A model generated the notes under the pieces. The model ran no database searches and had not been told where the DNA came from. It saw nothing but the letters and a program-made list of their open reading frames with translations. A DNA stretch of 38,652 nucleotides, from assembly GCA_016840685.1 (NCBI GenBank), contig JAEORX010000013.1:1-38652 (forward strand), given 5' to 3'. This document shows, in pieces, positions 1 to 6,974 of this stretch. The DNA comes from Candidatus Thorarchaeota archaeon. GTDB taxonomy: Archaea > Asgardarchaeota > Thorarchaeia > Thorarchaeales > Thorarchaeaceae. Numbering within the stretch: position 1 is the first letter of the stretch; every line of letters begins with the position of its first letter. A program made the translations under genes and the position numbers.

Positions 1-253
1 TGAGAAGCGAGTGAAGAAGCTCCTCTACGAGTTCATGCTGCTCAATTCGATTGACAACAATGACAACTGAGTCTACCTCGGACACTCTGTGGGAGAATGG
101 TGGTGAATCAGTAGGAGATTCAATCACTCTCAATAACTCCGAGGGTGGGTTCGGATGTTTAGTTACAACCTGTGGAATGACTTTTTCAATGATGAACCTG
201 TGACTTAATTCGAGAGGGAGAAAACCCTCACCATATCGCAGGTCAACTCTCAT
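1..253 (-). CDS. LarA/DUF2088-like protein, N-terminal part (runs off the window)
   Basis: An open frame runs from an ATG at 253 to the window edge without a stop (84 codons). It begins MRVDLRYGEGFLPLEL, and near residue 65 has a hydrophobic strand VDSVVIVVNRIEQ followed by an ELVEELLHSLL helix. This order (short beta start with a YG-G-L-LE motif, then a VVIVV strand with a conserved polar turn) resembles the N-terminal domain of the DUF2088/lactate racemase LarA family, which binds the nickel-pincer cofactor in true racemases. Only the first domain is visible, so the His residues that would separate a racemase from a family relative cannot be checked. The gene is divergent from the VTT gene. 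A plus-strand frame at 2-70 in the same DNA looks like a shadow. Family call is from memory of the motif pattern; moderate confidence. Confidence 0.6.
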   Translation of the reverse strand, partial: MRVDLRYGEGFLPLELSHRFIIEKVIPQVVTKHPNPPSELLRVIESPTDSPPFSHRVSEVDSVVIVVNRIEQHELVEELLHSLL

Positions 254-329
254 ATCCACACACTCTGCACTAAGGTGTTCTGTCCACCTCTTAAAGTTAC
301 TATTCATTTGTAGGTAATGTTCTTATTTC

Positions 330-351
330 CCATCAGGGTTCCAACTGATGG
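330..351. promoter_or_regulatory. Inverted repeat before the VTT gene
   Basis: Seven-base arms CCATCAG (330-336) and CTGATGG (345-351) flank an 8-base loop and end 11 bases before the ATG at 363. It may be an operator or 5' leader hairpin. There is no T-run, so it does not look like a terminator. It could be chance. Confidence 0.25.
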
Positions 352-362
352 ACTGAGGCATA

Positions 363-1118
363 ATGAGAAATTCAGACAGATTGCTGATATTGTCGGTCAT
401 CTCCCTTCTCGCATACTTGACTCTCAGTTTCATATTTCCTGATCTTGTCAGTCCTTTCGGTGTCTTTTACAATTGGCTGTTAGAAACTTCGCTCCTACTA
501 GGTTACCTTGGAGCCTTCCTCATATCAGCCATCGGAAATGCAACAATTCTGTTTCCCTTTCCTTACGTTGGTATCGCCTTCATACTTGGAGGGCTTAGGG
601 ATGAAATAACATTACTCTTCATTTTCGACCCTTGGGTGATTGGAATAATAGCGGGTATGGGAGCAATGCTGGGAGAAATGACGGGATATTTGATCGGATA
701 TGCAGGAGGTAGTCTACTAGATGATAGTCAGACGAACTCGTTCAAGAGATTTGTAGACATGTACCCTAAAGCAACTCCCCTTGTTGTCTGGTTTCTCGCA
801 GCAACTCCAATCCCGGATGATGTCATAGTAGTTCCACTGGGAGCAGCCCGATATTGCTGGTGGAGAGTGGCTTTGCCGCAGTTCATTGGTAAAACGATGT
901 TTCTGATGGTTATTGCTTGGTCAGGCAGAGTTGGACTTGAGTTCTTGGGCTCGATTTTAGGCAGTGTAAATCCGTTGGGACTCTTTTCTCGAATCATTGA
1001 GGTTTCAAGTGTGCTTCTTGTGATTATTGCCATATACCTACTTGTTAGGGTTGATTGGAATACTCTAGTCGCAAGTGAAACCAAATCTCAATCAAATTCT
1101 TCTTCACCAGAAGAGTGA
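363..1118 (+). CDS. VTT/DedA-like (SNARE-associated Golgi protein family) membrane protein
   Basis: Integral membrane protein of 251 residues. An N-terminal helix (about 8-28) is followed by a VTT-type core: LLGYLGAFLISAIGNATI with a hydrophobic re-entrant-like stretch, then a GEMTGYLIGYAGGS segment around 105-120, WFLAATPIPDD near 142-152 and a GAARYCWWRVALPQFIGK segment near 158-175. These correspond to the two re-entrant loops and G-rich helices of the VTT/DedA fold. DedA/VTT proteins act in lipid scrambling or proton-coupled export; no substrate can be read here. The P-I-P-D-D acidic pair is in the position where the family carries charged residues essential for function. The tail is polar and Ser-rich, and the last 31 bases overlap the convergent gene. 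ATG start with a GAGG-like site five bases upstream. Confidence 0.8.
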   Translation: MRNSDRLLILSVISLLAYLTLSFIFPDLVSPFGVFYNWLLETSLLLGYLGAFLISAIGNATILFPFPYVGIAFILGGLRDEITLLFIFDPWVIGIIAGMGAMLGEMTGYLIGYAGGSLLDDSQTNSFKRFVDMYPKATPLVVWFLAATPIPDDVIVVPLGAARYCWWRVALPQFIGKTMFLMVIAWSGRVGLEFLGSILGSVNPLGLFSRIIEVSSVLLVIIAIYLLVRVDWNTLVASETKSQSNSSSPEE

Positions 1119-2059
1119 ACACCTTCAAGGAGTTTCTTACCAGCCTTTGTTAATGACACAAATCCGTCTTGGAGTATCTTCCCAATCGAAGTAATATTGA
1201 TGGCACTAAGTGATACAGGAATCTGAACCATTCCAATGTCACTCATCTCACCAAGTAACTGAAGATATGCTCCCAATCGGTAGAGTGCCAGGAATCCCAC
1301 GCAGTTTGTGAATGCTCTCTTGGCACCCTCCATCATAGCCTTTCGGGGGTCCTCAAACTCCTTGAGTGCGCGTTCAATCTGAAGAAAAGAACAACACATG
1401 GTCTGAGCATTCTCATCAGGGTCATCCATAAAGTGTCCTGGAGCTTCTAGTATGAAAGGGTCACGAATGAATCCTTCGACCTTTAATCGAGCCGCCTCGC
1501 TTGGGATAGACCACCAAGACTGAAGATGGGTGTCTGAGAGTGGTTTCACATCAAGACCCTTGTCAATCTCTGAGTCTTTGAGCTCTGCTGGAAGAAAAGA
1601 ATGCCAACCAGGAATCATGCGGAAGGACATCTTTGATGTGAGATCAACATGACGAGAGCAATAGTGTACAAGATCGTAGATGGCATACCTTCTCGACCCA
1701 TCAAGATAGACGAAGATTGGCTCATAATCAGCTTCGTGAGCAGGCACAGCTTGATAGTCCCACACGTAGAAGTACTGAAGGCAGACTCCGCCCCCAAGAC
1801 CCTTTTGTCTTACAACCCTACCAAAGACTCCAATGAAGTCAGTAACACGAAGAGCCTCTCGAGTTGCGTCAGGTATCACTGTGTTCAATGTATTGGCAAG
1901 GGCCTTGTCACCATTGGTGATTCCTTGAGTCCGCGGAAGATGCTTTTGCAATAGATGTTTGTCAAACTCGACTGTGAAACCCCGTTCATGCTCATCGAAT
2001 CTGAGCTCATGTAGGGGAACCTGAATTCGTAGTCTATCAGTGAAGTGTTTATCGACCAA
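1088..2059 (-). CDS. Conserved-looking protein of unknown function
   Basis: A 323-residue soluble protein with no signal peptide. I do not recognise the family. The segment at 94-121 (QYFYVWDYQ, then HEADYEPIFVYLDG) resembles in pattern the beta core of NPP1/Vps62-type proteins, which carry QYW and HEGDWE motifs, but this is a weak analogy. A His/Cys-containing YCSRH follows, and a helical C-terminal half contains a conserved-looking GAKRAFTNCVGFLALYRLGAYLQLLGEM stretch (partly quoted) that could be a buried helix pair. Start is TTG at 2059: an in-frame stop lies just upstream, and GAGGT precedes it by 9 bases. It overlaps the 3' end of the VTT gene by 31 bases tail to tail. Confidence 0.6.
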   Translation of the reverse strand: MVDKHFTDRLRIQVPLHELRFDEHERGFTVEFDKHLLQKHLPRTQGITNGDKALANTLNTVIPDATREALRVTDFIGVFGRVVRQKGLGGGVCLQYFYVWDYQAVPAHEADYEPIFVYLDGSRRYAIYDLVHYCSRHVDLTSKMSFRMIPGWHSFLPAELKDSEIDKGLDVKPLSDTHLQSWWSIPSEAARLKVEGFIRDPFILEAPGHFMDDPDENAQTMCCSFLQIERALKEFEDPRKAMMEGAKRAFTNCVGFLALYRLGAYLQLLGEMSDIGMVQIPVSLSAINITSIGKILQDGFVSLTKAGKKLLEGVHSSGEEEFD

Positions 2060-2125
2060 AGAACCATGACCTCATCTCTGAGTGATACTTGGGACATTAT
2101 AGAGCTTCTGCAGAAAGAATAGAAT

Positions 2126-2150
2126 GGGGTTTCTCAATCTGAGAAACCCC
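2126..2150 (-). terminator. Terminator hairpin after the thiolase/DUF35 operon
   Basis: Perfect 10-bp stem: GGGGTTTCTC (2126-2135) and GAGAAACCCC (2141-2150) with a 5-base loop. It starts 9 bases after the DUF35 stop on the minus strand and is followed there by a T-rich ATTCTATTCTTTC. Position and structure fit an intrinsic-type terminator for the minus-strand operon. Confidence 0.7.
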
Positions 2151-2158
2151 TATTGAAA

Positions 2159-2548
2159 TCATGCAGGTTTGAATGCGAGATAGGTTTTCCCAGACTTTCC
2201 CTTTTCATAGTCCAGCTTGAGAGGAATTCCTAACTTTACCTCTTCGGGCTTTAACGGATCAAATCCAAGAAGTCGAGCACTGATCCGCGTACCCTCCTCA
2301 AGATCTACGATGGCGACATAGTATGGTGCCTCTTCTGAGAACTCATCTGGAGCGATGTGGATTACTGTGAATGAAATAAGTTTCCCGTTGCCACTTACAT
2401 TAGTCCAATCCATCTTGCTGCTACCACAACCGTAGCAGGTTCCTGATGGTGGAGCAATGACCATTCCACAATCTACACAGCGATAGGCTCTGAACATTCT
2501 TTCCTCAATGTTCTTGAGGTATTCTTCAACAGTAGGTTTCTCGCTCAT
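2159..2548 (-). CDS. DUF35 zinc-ribbon/OB-fold acyl-CoA-associated protein
   Basis: A 129-residue protein. After a short helical start it has a rubredoxin-like zinc ribbon with Cys24, Cys27, Cys38 and Cys41 (CVDCG and CYGCG), then an OB-fold: SGNGKLISFTVIH, PYYVAIVDLEEG and a GTRISARLLG strand. This is the DUF35 (ChsH2-like) architecture. DUF35 proteins partner thiolases; in archaea a thiolase-DUF35-HMG-CoA synthase complex channels acetoacetyl-CoA to mevalonate synthesis. Here the gene overlaps the upstream thiolase by ATGA (2545-2548), so the two are translationally coupled and probably form a complex. A strong GAGGAGGGG Shine-Dalgarno site lies inside the thiolase end. No HMG-CoA synthase is in the window, so the pathway could instead be acyl-CoA degradation. 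Confidence 0.9.
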   Translation of the reverse strand: MSEKPTVEEYLKNIEERMFRAYRCVDCGMVIAPPSGTCYGCGSSKMDWTNVSGNGKLISFTVIHIAPDEFSEEAPYYVAIVDLEEGTRISARLLGFDPLKPEEVKLGIPLKLDYEKGKSGKTYLAFKPA

Positions 2549-3714
2549 GCGTCACCCCTCCTCATGATAGTAACCACACAAGAGGCTCCAGTCCCCCCGA
2601 AATTATGGACAATCGCAGTATCATGTTTTGCCACCTGATTTGGTCCTGCGTCGCCAATCAGTTCCCTATATGCTACCACTGCCTGTTTCGTTCCTGTTGC
2701 TCCAACAGGATGACCGACAGCCAGACCACCCATGGGATTGATTGGTCGGTCACCATCAAGTGCAGTCACACCATCACGTACAGCTTTTGCACCCTCCCCA
2801 GGTTTGAAGAACCCAATGTCCTCAGTAGCAATGATTTCAGCAATTGTGAAGCAATCATGTACAACACCAAAGTCCATGTCCTTTGCCTCAAGACCAGCCA
2901 TATTGTATGCGGCTCTACTCGCTTCAACTGAAGCACTAAAGGAGGTAAGGTCACTACGATTGCATAGGTTCATTGATGCGGAGGCTTGGCCGGATCCAAT
3001 TATTTTCACTGGGAGATCTGTGTACTTCTTTGCTTTGTCATTTGATGTCAGCACAAGTGCTGCGGCACCATCAGATATGGGAGAGCAGTCAAAGAGTTTC
3101 AAAGGCCATGCAATGTACCGAGGCGTCAATGCTTTTTCAAGTGTGATTTCCTTCTGAAATTGTGCTAGTGGATTAGTGGAGGCATTCTTGTGTGCCTTGA
3201 CAGCAACAAGTGCCATATCCTCTTCAGTCGTCCCATACTTTTGCATATGTGCCACAGCTGCGATCCCGAACACTCCTGGGAACGTCAGACCAATGCTTGA
3301 TTCAAACTGGTCATCTGCTGCAGCAGCCAATGCCTCGGTCGCACCGCTAGTTGATACAGAGGTCATTTTCTCCACACCGGCGACCAAAACGGTATCATAC
3401 ATTCCAGATTCGATTGCCATCACTGCAGCACGCAATGCTGTGGCTCCTGACGCACACGCAGCTTCATGGCGTGTGGCAGGAATCCCCTTCAAACCTGCAA
3501 AATCAACCAGAAGTGGAGCAGTATGTCCCTGGTGTATCAGCATCTCAGGAATGAAGCTTCCAATGAAAGCGGCTTGAATATCCTTTTTGGGGATACCAGC
3601 ATCAATGGTAGCTTTATCCACAGCTTCGGAGAACATCTCTCTCAGGGTCACACCCTCAAGCGCCCCGAACTTAGTCTGAGCTGCACTAACGATGTTTGTA
3701 TTCTTAAGCGGCAC
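2545..3714 (-). CDS. Thiolase family protein (acetyl-CoA C-acetyltransferase / SCP2-type)
   Basis: A 389-residue thiolase of normal length. Nucleophile Cys87 is in HEAACASGATALRAA; the His286-Asp287-Cys288 motif (VVHDCFTIAE) and His335 in AVGHPVGATG are present. The C-terminal loop reads HNFGGTGAS near 370, so the second Cys of bacterial biosynthetic thiolases is replaced, as in archaeal and SCP2-type thiolases that work with DUF35. It would condense two acetyl-CoA or cleave a 3-ketoacyl-CoA in the cytosol. Start is GTG at 3714 with AAGGTG about 9 bases upstream. It is the first gene of a two-gene operon with DUF35. The acyl-CoA dehydrogenase downstream on the other strand suggests a CoA-linked catabolic neighbourhood, which is inference. 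Confidence 0.92.
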   Translation of the reverse strand: MPLKNTNIVSAAQTKFGALEGVTLREMFSEAVDKATIDAGIPKKDIQAAFIGSFIPEMLIHQGHTAPLLVDFAGLKGIPATRHEAACASGATALRAAVMAIESGMYDTVLVAGVEKMTSVSTSGATEALAAAADDQFESSIGLTFPGVFGIAAVAHMQKYGTTEEDMALVAVKAHKNASTNPLAQFQKEITLEKALTPRYIAWPLKLFDCSPISDGAAALVLTSNDKAKKYTDLPVKIIGSGQASASMNLCNRSDLTSFSASVEASRAAYNMAGLEAKDMDFGVVHDCFTIAEIIATEDIGFFKPGEGAKAVRDGVTALDGDRPINPMGGLAVGHPVGATGTKQAVVAYRELIGDAGPNQVAKHDTAIVHNFGGTGASCVVTIMRRGDA

Positions 3715-3853
3715 CTTGTAATTCCACCTTCATGATTGCAATCCACCACAAAAAACAAGTACAAAAATGTAAGGGCGTGAGAGCTTTTTCCTTCATCTCC
3801 ATGATAATGCATTTTGAAGATTATTCGAAGGGTGTTTACGCAATTAGCTAGGC

Positions 3854-3867
3854 TTTTGTTAACAAAA
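3854..3867. promoter_or_regulatory. 14-bp perfect palindrome before the small membrane protein
   Basis: TTTTGTTAACAAAA is a perfect palindrome ending 5 bases before the TTG start at 3873, and lies between divergent genes (thiolase start at 3714). It is a candidate operator. It contains the same GTTAA/TTAAC half-sites as the palindrome at 10355, but in the opposite order with no spacer. Confidence 0.35.
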
Positions 3868-3872
3868 TCATC

Positions 3873-4262
3873 TTGGAAAAGGGGGTATCAGGTTTGATTC
3901 TACCTATTATCACTGGATATATTATTGGAAGGCTATTGGATAAGAGAAATCAGGCTTTTTTCGTTGCAATAATATTAGGGGCAGCAATGGGACTGCTTTC
4001 CACCTACAGTCTCATTCCATTACTCTATCCTCTCTTTACAGGTGAAGTAGGACTAGTTGTCATCCCCGAGTTTGACTCCTTGGGTATAATGTTCTTCCTC
4101 CCTGATTTTGTCATCTATACTGAAACTGTTTACATGCTAACAAGGTCCTACATCATAGATCTCATCTTTCTCATGACAGGAATTTCTTTTTCTGTGATTG
4201 GAACTTGGATAGGTTTGCACCAGCATAAAAAGGTAGTAACCGATGCCTTTCAGGAGATTTGA
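3873..4262 (+). CDS. Small integral membrane protein, unknown
   Basis: 129 residues, mostly hydrophobic, with about four membrane helices: roughly 6-20 (GLILPIITGYIIG), 28-55 (AFFVAIILGAAMGLLSTYSL), 70-90 (GIMFFLPDFVIY) and 95-117 (YIIDLIFLMTGISFSVIGTWIGL). No family recognised. A charged R-L-L-D-K-R loop follows helix 1, and the C-terminus is polar (HQHKKVVTDAFQEI). Start is TTG at 3873; no ATG is available near it. It sits between the divergent thiolase operon and the co-oriented acyl-CoA dehydrogenase, 62 bases from the latter, which has its own TATA-like box. Confidence 0.6.
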   Translation: MEKGVSGLILPIITGYIIGRLLDKRNQAFFVAIILGAAMGLLSTYSLIPLLYPLFTGEVGLVVIPEFDSLGIMFFLPDFVIYTETVYMLTRSYIIDLIFLMTGISFSVIGTWIGLHQHKKVVTDAFQEI

Positions 4263-4324
4263 GCTAACCCAGCTACCAGTCCGAAGACATAATAAGTCGG
4301 AGAGATTGACCAATCGCGATTGCA

Positions 4325-5527
4325 ATGGACTTCGCACTATCTGAAAAAGAACAGAAGCTCTGGGAACGAGCCAAGGAGTTCACATATGAACATATCACTC
4401 CACGTGCCCACGAGCTCGAGAGAAAGAATGAATTTCCCAAGGATGTTGTTCAAAAAGCCTATGAAGCGGGTCTGATGAATCTTCACATCCCAACTGAGGC
4501 AGGTGGACCAGGTCTGTCTTTGCTCGCAGAAACCCTGGTTTCAGAGGCAACAGGCTATGGTTGTGCAGGTATTGCTACATCAATCATGTGCAATAACCTT
4601 GCATTTGCACCTCTAGTTATCGGTGCAACCACAGAGCAACTGAAGACATATGTTGAGCCACTAATAACTGGAAAGGACGCGAAGTTTGGTTCGTTCTGTT
4701 TGACTGAGAGAAAAGCTGGGTCAGATGCTGCAGCAGTTGCCACACTAGCAGAACGTGATGGCGACGAATATATAATCAATGGCACAAAATGCTTTAGCAC
4801 TAACGGGTCAGTTGCTTCACTCTTCACGGTATTTGCATCAACTCAACCAGACCTGAAACACAAAGGACTCTCAGTTTTTATGGTACCAAAGAGCAAGAAT
4901 GTCAAAATTGGTCATATTGAGAATAAAGTGGGTCAGCTCAACTCCATTCAATGCGAGGTTTTCTTCGAGGATGCAAGAGTACCTATAGATTGTCTTGTTG
5001 GGAAAGAAGGGGATGGTTTCAAAATTGCTATGACAACCCTGGATAAGACAAGAGCAGGTATTGCCGCCATATCTACTGGTGTGGCGCAGCGTGCCGTTGA
5101 CGAAGCAGCCAAATTCGCGAATATTCGCCACCAGTTTGGGAGCCCGATTGGCAAATTCCAAGGCATTAGCTTCAAACTAGCAGAAATGGGAGCTAGGACA
5201 TCGGCTGCCAGATGGCAAACACGTTATGCGGCATGGTTGGCGGATCAAGACCAACCAAACTCCAAGGACTCTGCATTCGCCAAATTCTTTGCGTCAGACA
5301 CTGCAATGCAAAATGCAATCGAGTGTGTCCAAATCATGGGAGGATATGGATACATTGAGGAGTATCCTGCGGAGAAACTAATGAGAGATGCAAAGCTTCT
5401 CCAAATATATGAGGGCACAAATGAGATTCAACGACTTGTAGCTGGAAATGTAATCCTCAAGGAAAGCGTCAATCTTGACACTGGCTTCAGGTTCAAGTAT
5501 GACGGACGCGATGCACCAAAAATGTGA
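4325..5527 (+). CDS. Acyl-CoA dehydrogenase
   Basis: A 400-residue flavoprotein of standard length. The N-terminal helical domain is followed by the FAD-binding beta domain with FCLTERKAGSDAAA near 122-135 and the C-terminal helical domain with IMGGYGYIEEYPAEKLMRDAK and IYEGTNEIQ. Glu363 of YEGTNEIQ is at the catalytic-base position of short/medium-chain dehydrogenases. It oxidises an acyl-CoA to the 2-enoyl-CoA and would pass electrons to ETF; chain length cannot be told. A CATAATAAG box about 36 bases before the ATG suggests its own promoter and a short leader. A hairpin directly follows the stop. Its proximity to thiolase fits acyl-CoA metabolism, although it is transcribed in the other direction. 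Confidence 0.95.
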   Translation: MDFALSEKEQKLWERAKEFTYEHITPRAHELERKNEFPKDVVQKAYEAGLMNLHIPTEAGGPGLSLLAETLVSEATGYGCAGIATSIMCNNLAFAPLVIGATTEQLKTYVEPLITGKDAKFGSFCLTERKAGSDAAAVATLAERDGDEYIINGTKCFSTNGSVASLFTVFASTQPDLKHKGLSVFMVPKSKNVKIGHIENKVGQLNSIQCEVFFEDARVPIDCLVGKEGDGFKIAMTTLDKTRAGIAAISTGVAQRAVDEAAKFANIRHQFGSPIGKFQGISFKLAEMGARTSAARWQTRYAAWLADQDQPNSKDSAFAKFFASDTAMQNAIECVQIMGGYGYIEEYPAEKLMRDAKLLQIYEGTNEIQRLVAGNVILKESVNLDTGFRFKYDGRDAPKM

Positions 5528-5536
5528 ATCTGGATA

Positions 5537-5558
5537 GACCGTGCAGAGCTGCACGGTC
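5537..5558 (+). terminator. Hairpin after acyl-CoA dehydrogenase
   Basis: GACCGTGCAG (5537-5546) and CTGCACGGTC (5549-5558) are perfectly complementary. The hairpin begins 10 bases after the stop, and a modest T-rich stretch (ATTGTTTTG) follows some 10 bases later. Likely a terminator or 3'-end processing stem. It covers an in-frame GTG at 5541, arguing against that codon as the start of the next gene. Confidence 0.6.
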
Positions 5559-5654
5559 GTTCACATTGTTTTGACTCAAATAATCAGTCAATGGGTTACT
5601 TACTTAAGCGCAATTTACTCCGACGAAGCCACCACTGTCTGGAGATACATAACC

Positions 5655-6401
5655 TTGGACGATAACGAAACACTTCGGACAATAAAGAACCGTCGAGCGA
5701 TACGAGACTACGATACATCCAAAGATGTCCCTGATGAACTAGTGTACAAAGTGATTGAAGCAGGAGGATATGCACCGAGTGCTGAGAACCAGCAACCTTG
5801 GAGGATAATTATTGTACGGGATAAGCAACTGCAGGAATTCATTGGGCAGAAAGCTGTAGATAGGACAATTGAGCTCTTTGGTCGTGCAACACCGAGGGAG
5901 GAGTTGGAACGAAGGTTAAGCTACATTGAGTCCAAGGCTAGTCTTGAGCGGACCATTGATATCCTTATCACTGGAGCTCGTTTTGAATACATCAAGGGCA
6001 AGCCTGAAACCAATGGAGCTCCTGTCCTGCTTGTGCTGGCAGTTGACCAAACGCATATCGGTAACTCACAGGCAACACTCCGTGGTACGGGGGGTGTTTA
6101 CGGATGGTCTTCACCCCGGCATGCTGTCATAGCTGGCTCAATGATGATGCAGAACATGGCTCTAGCTGCTGCTTCTCTAGGGCTTGGAAGCTGCGTTTCC
6201 TCTGTCCAGTTGGACCACTTTGATGATGTAGGAGCGATCTCAGAGAAACTGAACATTCCATTTCCACATTGGGTGCCAATACTGTGTTTAACCCTTGGAT
6301 ATGCATTATACGAGAGGACACTAGGACCTCCAAGACAGACGCCAGAAGAGATAGCATTTCTGAACAAATGGGGTGAATCATTCAAGGGGGGAAGGAAGTG
6401 A
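5655..6401 (+). CDS. Nitroreductase family protein
   Basis: 248 residues from a TTG at 5655. The N-terminus has the family signature: TIKNRRAIRDYD (FMN phosphate-binding Arg residues) then EAGGYAPSAENQQPWRIIIV at about 36-54. A glycine-rich later part (AALGLGSCVSSV-like, near 170-182) and LCLTLGYA complete the flavin fold. Such enzymes are FMN-dependent NAD(P)H oxidoreductases; the substrate is unknown. An insertion around residues 75-115 makes it longer than minimal nitroreductases. I prefer TTG 5655 because GGAG lies 8-10 bases upstream and the protein then begins where homologues begin; the frame is open up to a GTG at 5541 inside a hairpin. It overlaps the next gene by four bases. Confidence 0.85.
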   Translation: MDDNETLRTIKNRRAIRDYDTSKDVPDELVYKVIEAGGYAPSAENQQPWRIIIVRDKQLQEFIGQKAVDRTIELFGRATPREELERRLSYIESKASLERTIDILITGARFEYIKGKPETNGAPVLLVLAVDQTHIGNSQATLRGTGGVYGWSSPRHAVIAGSMMMQNMALAAASLGLGSCVSSVQLDHFDDVGAISEKLNIPFPHWVPILCLTLGYALYERTLGPPRQTPEEIAFLNKWGESFKGGRK

Positions 6402-6946
6402 ACGACTTAGAGATTCTACGGAAAAGTTTCGTGGCATTTCTTGATGGCTTGTGGTGGGGTCTCAGAAACAACACAGGACCTCTATCCATGTATGAGGGAT
6501 ATGCCAGAGGATTCAAACAGATGGGACAAGAAATCGCTGAAAGACTTGAGGGCCAAGGACCTTCAGCTGCTGCAGAGATTGCGAGTAGGCTCTTCTCAGC
6601 TATAGGCCTTGATGTTGTGCTTGATAATAAGTCAATCACTGTGAAGAGGTGCCCAGTCTGGGAGAGAATCCTTGAAAGAGGGCTTGAATTCGCCTTCCAT
6701 GTGGAAGAGATCTGTTGGATGCCCATGCTCGAAGGGATAGGAAACAAGACAGGTGCAACGCCCGAGATGGAGACATCGCTCCGACTTGTACATATTGAAC
6801 AGGCGAAGATTGCTTACAAAAAGAACAAAGCCAAGTCTACTATGGACAAAGGCCAAATTACTGCGGAAGAGTACGAGAAGGAAATAGTTATGCTGGACAA
6901 GATTCTAGAGAATGCGCCAACATTTGGTCTTTACCGATTCAAGTGA
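6398..6946 (+). CDS. Unknown protein coupled to nitroreductase (possible V4R-like core, SHOCT-like tail)
   Basis: 182 residues, GTG start overlapping the nitroreductase stop (GTGA), so the two are translationally coupled. The region from about 70 to 115 (LDVVLDNKSITVKRCPVWER, then a helical segment with E-E-I-C-W and GIGNKTG) recalls the conserved Cys region of V4R/4-vinyl-reductase-like small-molecule domains, but this is a pattern guess. The C-terminus, MDKGQITAEEYEKEIVMLDKIL, looks like a SHOCT-type short helix pair that often mediates oligomerisation. Soluble, no signal peptide. Its job is probably tied to the nitroreductase. Confidence 0.6.
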   Translation: MNDLEILRKSFVAFLDGLWWGLRNNTGPLSMYEGYARGFKQMGQEIAERLEGQGPSAAAEIASRLFSAIGLDVVLDNKSITVKRCPVWERILERGLEFAFHVEEICWMPMLEGIGNKTGATPEMETSLRLVHIEQAKIAYKKNKAKSTMDKGQITAEEYEKEIVMLDKILENAPTFGLYRFK

Positions 6947-6974
6947 TTGAAAACTATACAGGCAGGCAAGAGCA

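Noticed and set aside
2-70. Plus-strand open frame at the left edge as the end of a gene
   Set aside because: The opposite strand gives a longer frame with a recognisable LarA-like start, so this is probably a shadow.
2545-3714. Bacterial biosynthetic thiolase (PhaA type)
   Set aside because: The second active-site Cys is replaced by HNFGG and a DUF35 partner is coupled, which fits the archaeal/SCP2 type.
5541-5654. Nitroreductase start at GTG 5541
   Set aside because: The codon is inside a perfect hairpin following the previous stop, and the extra 38 residues do not resemble the family; TTG 5655 has a ribosome site.
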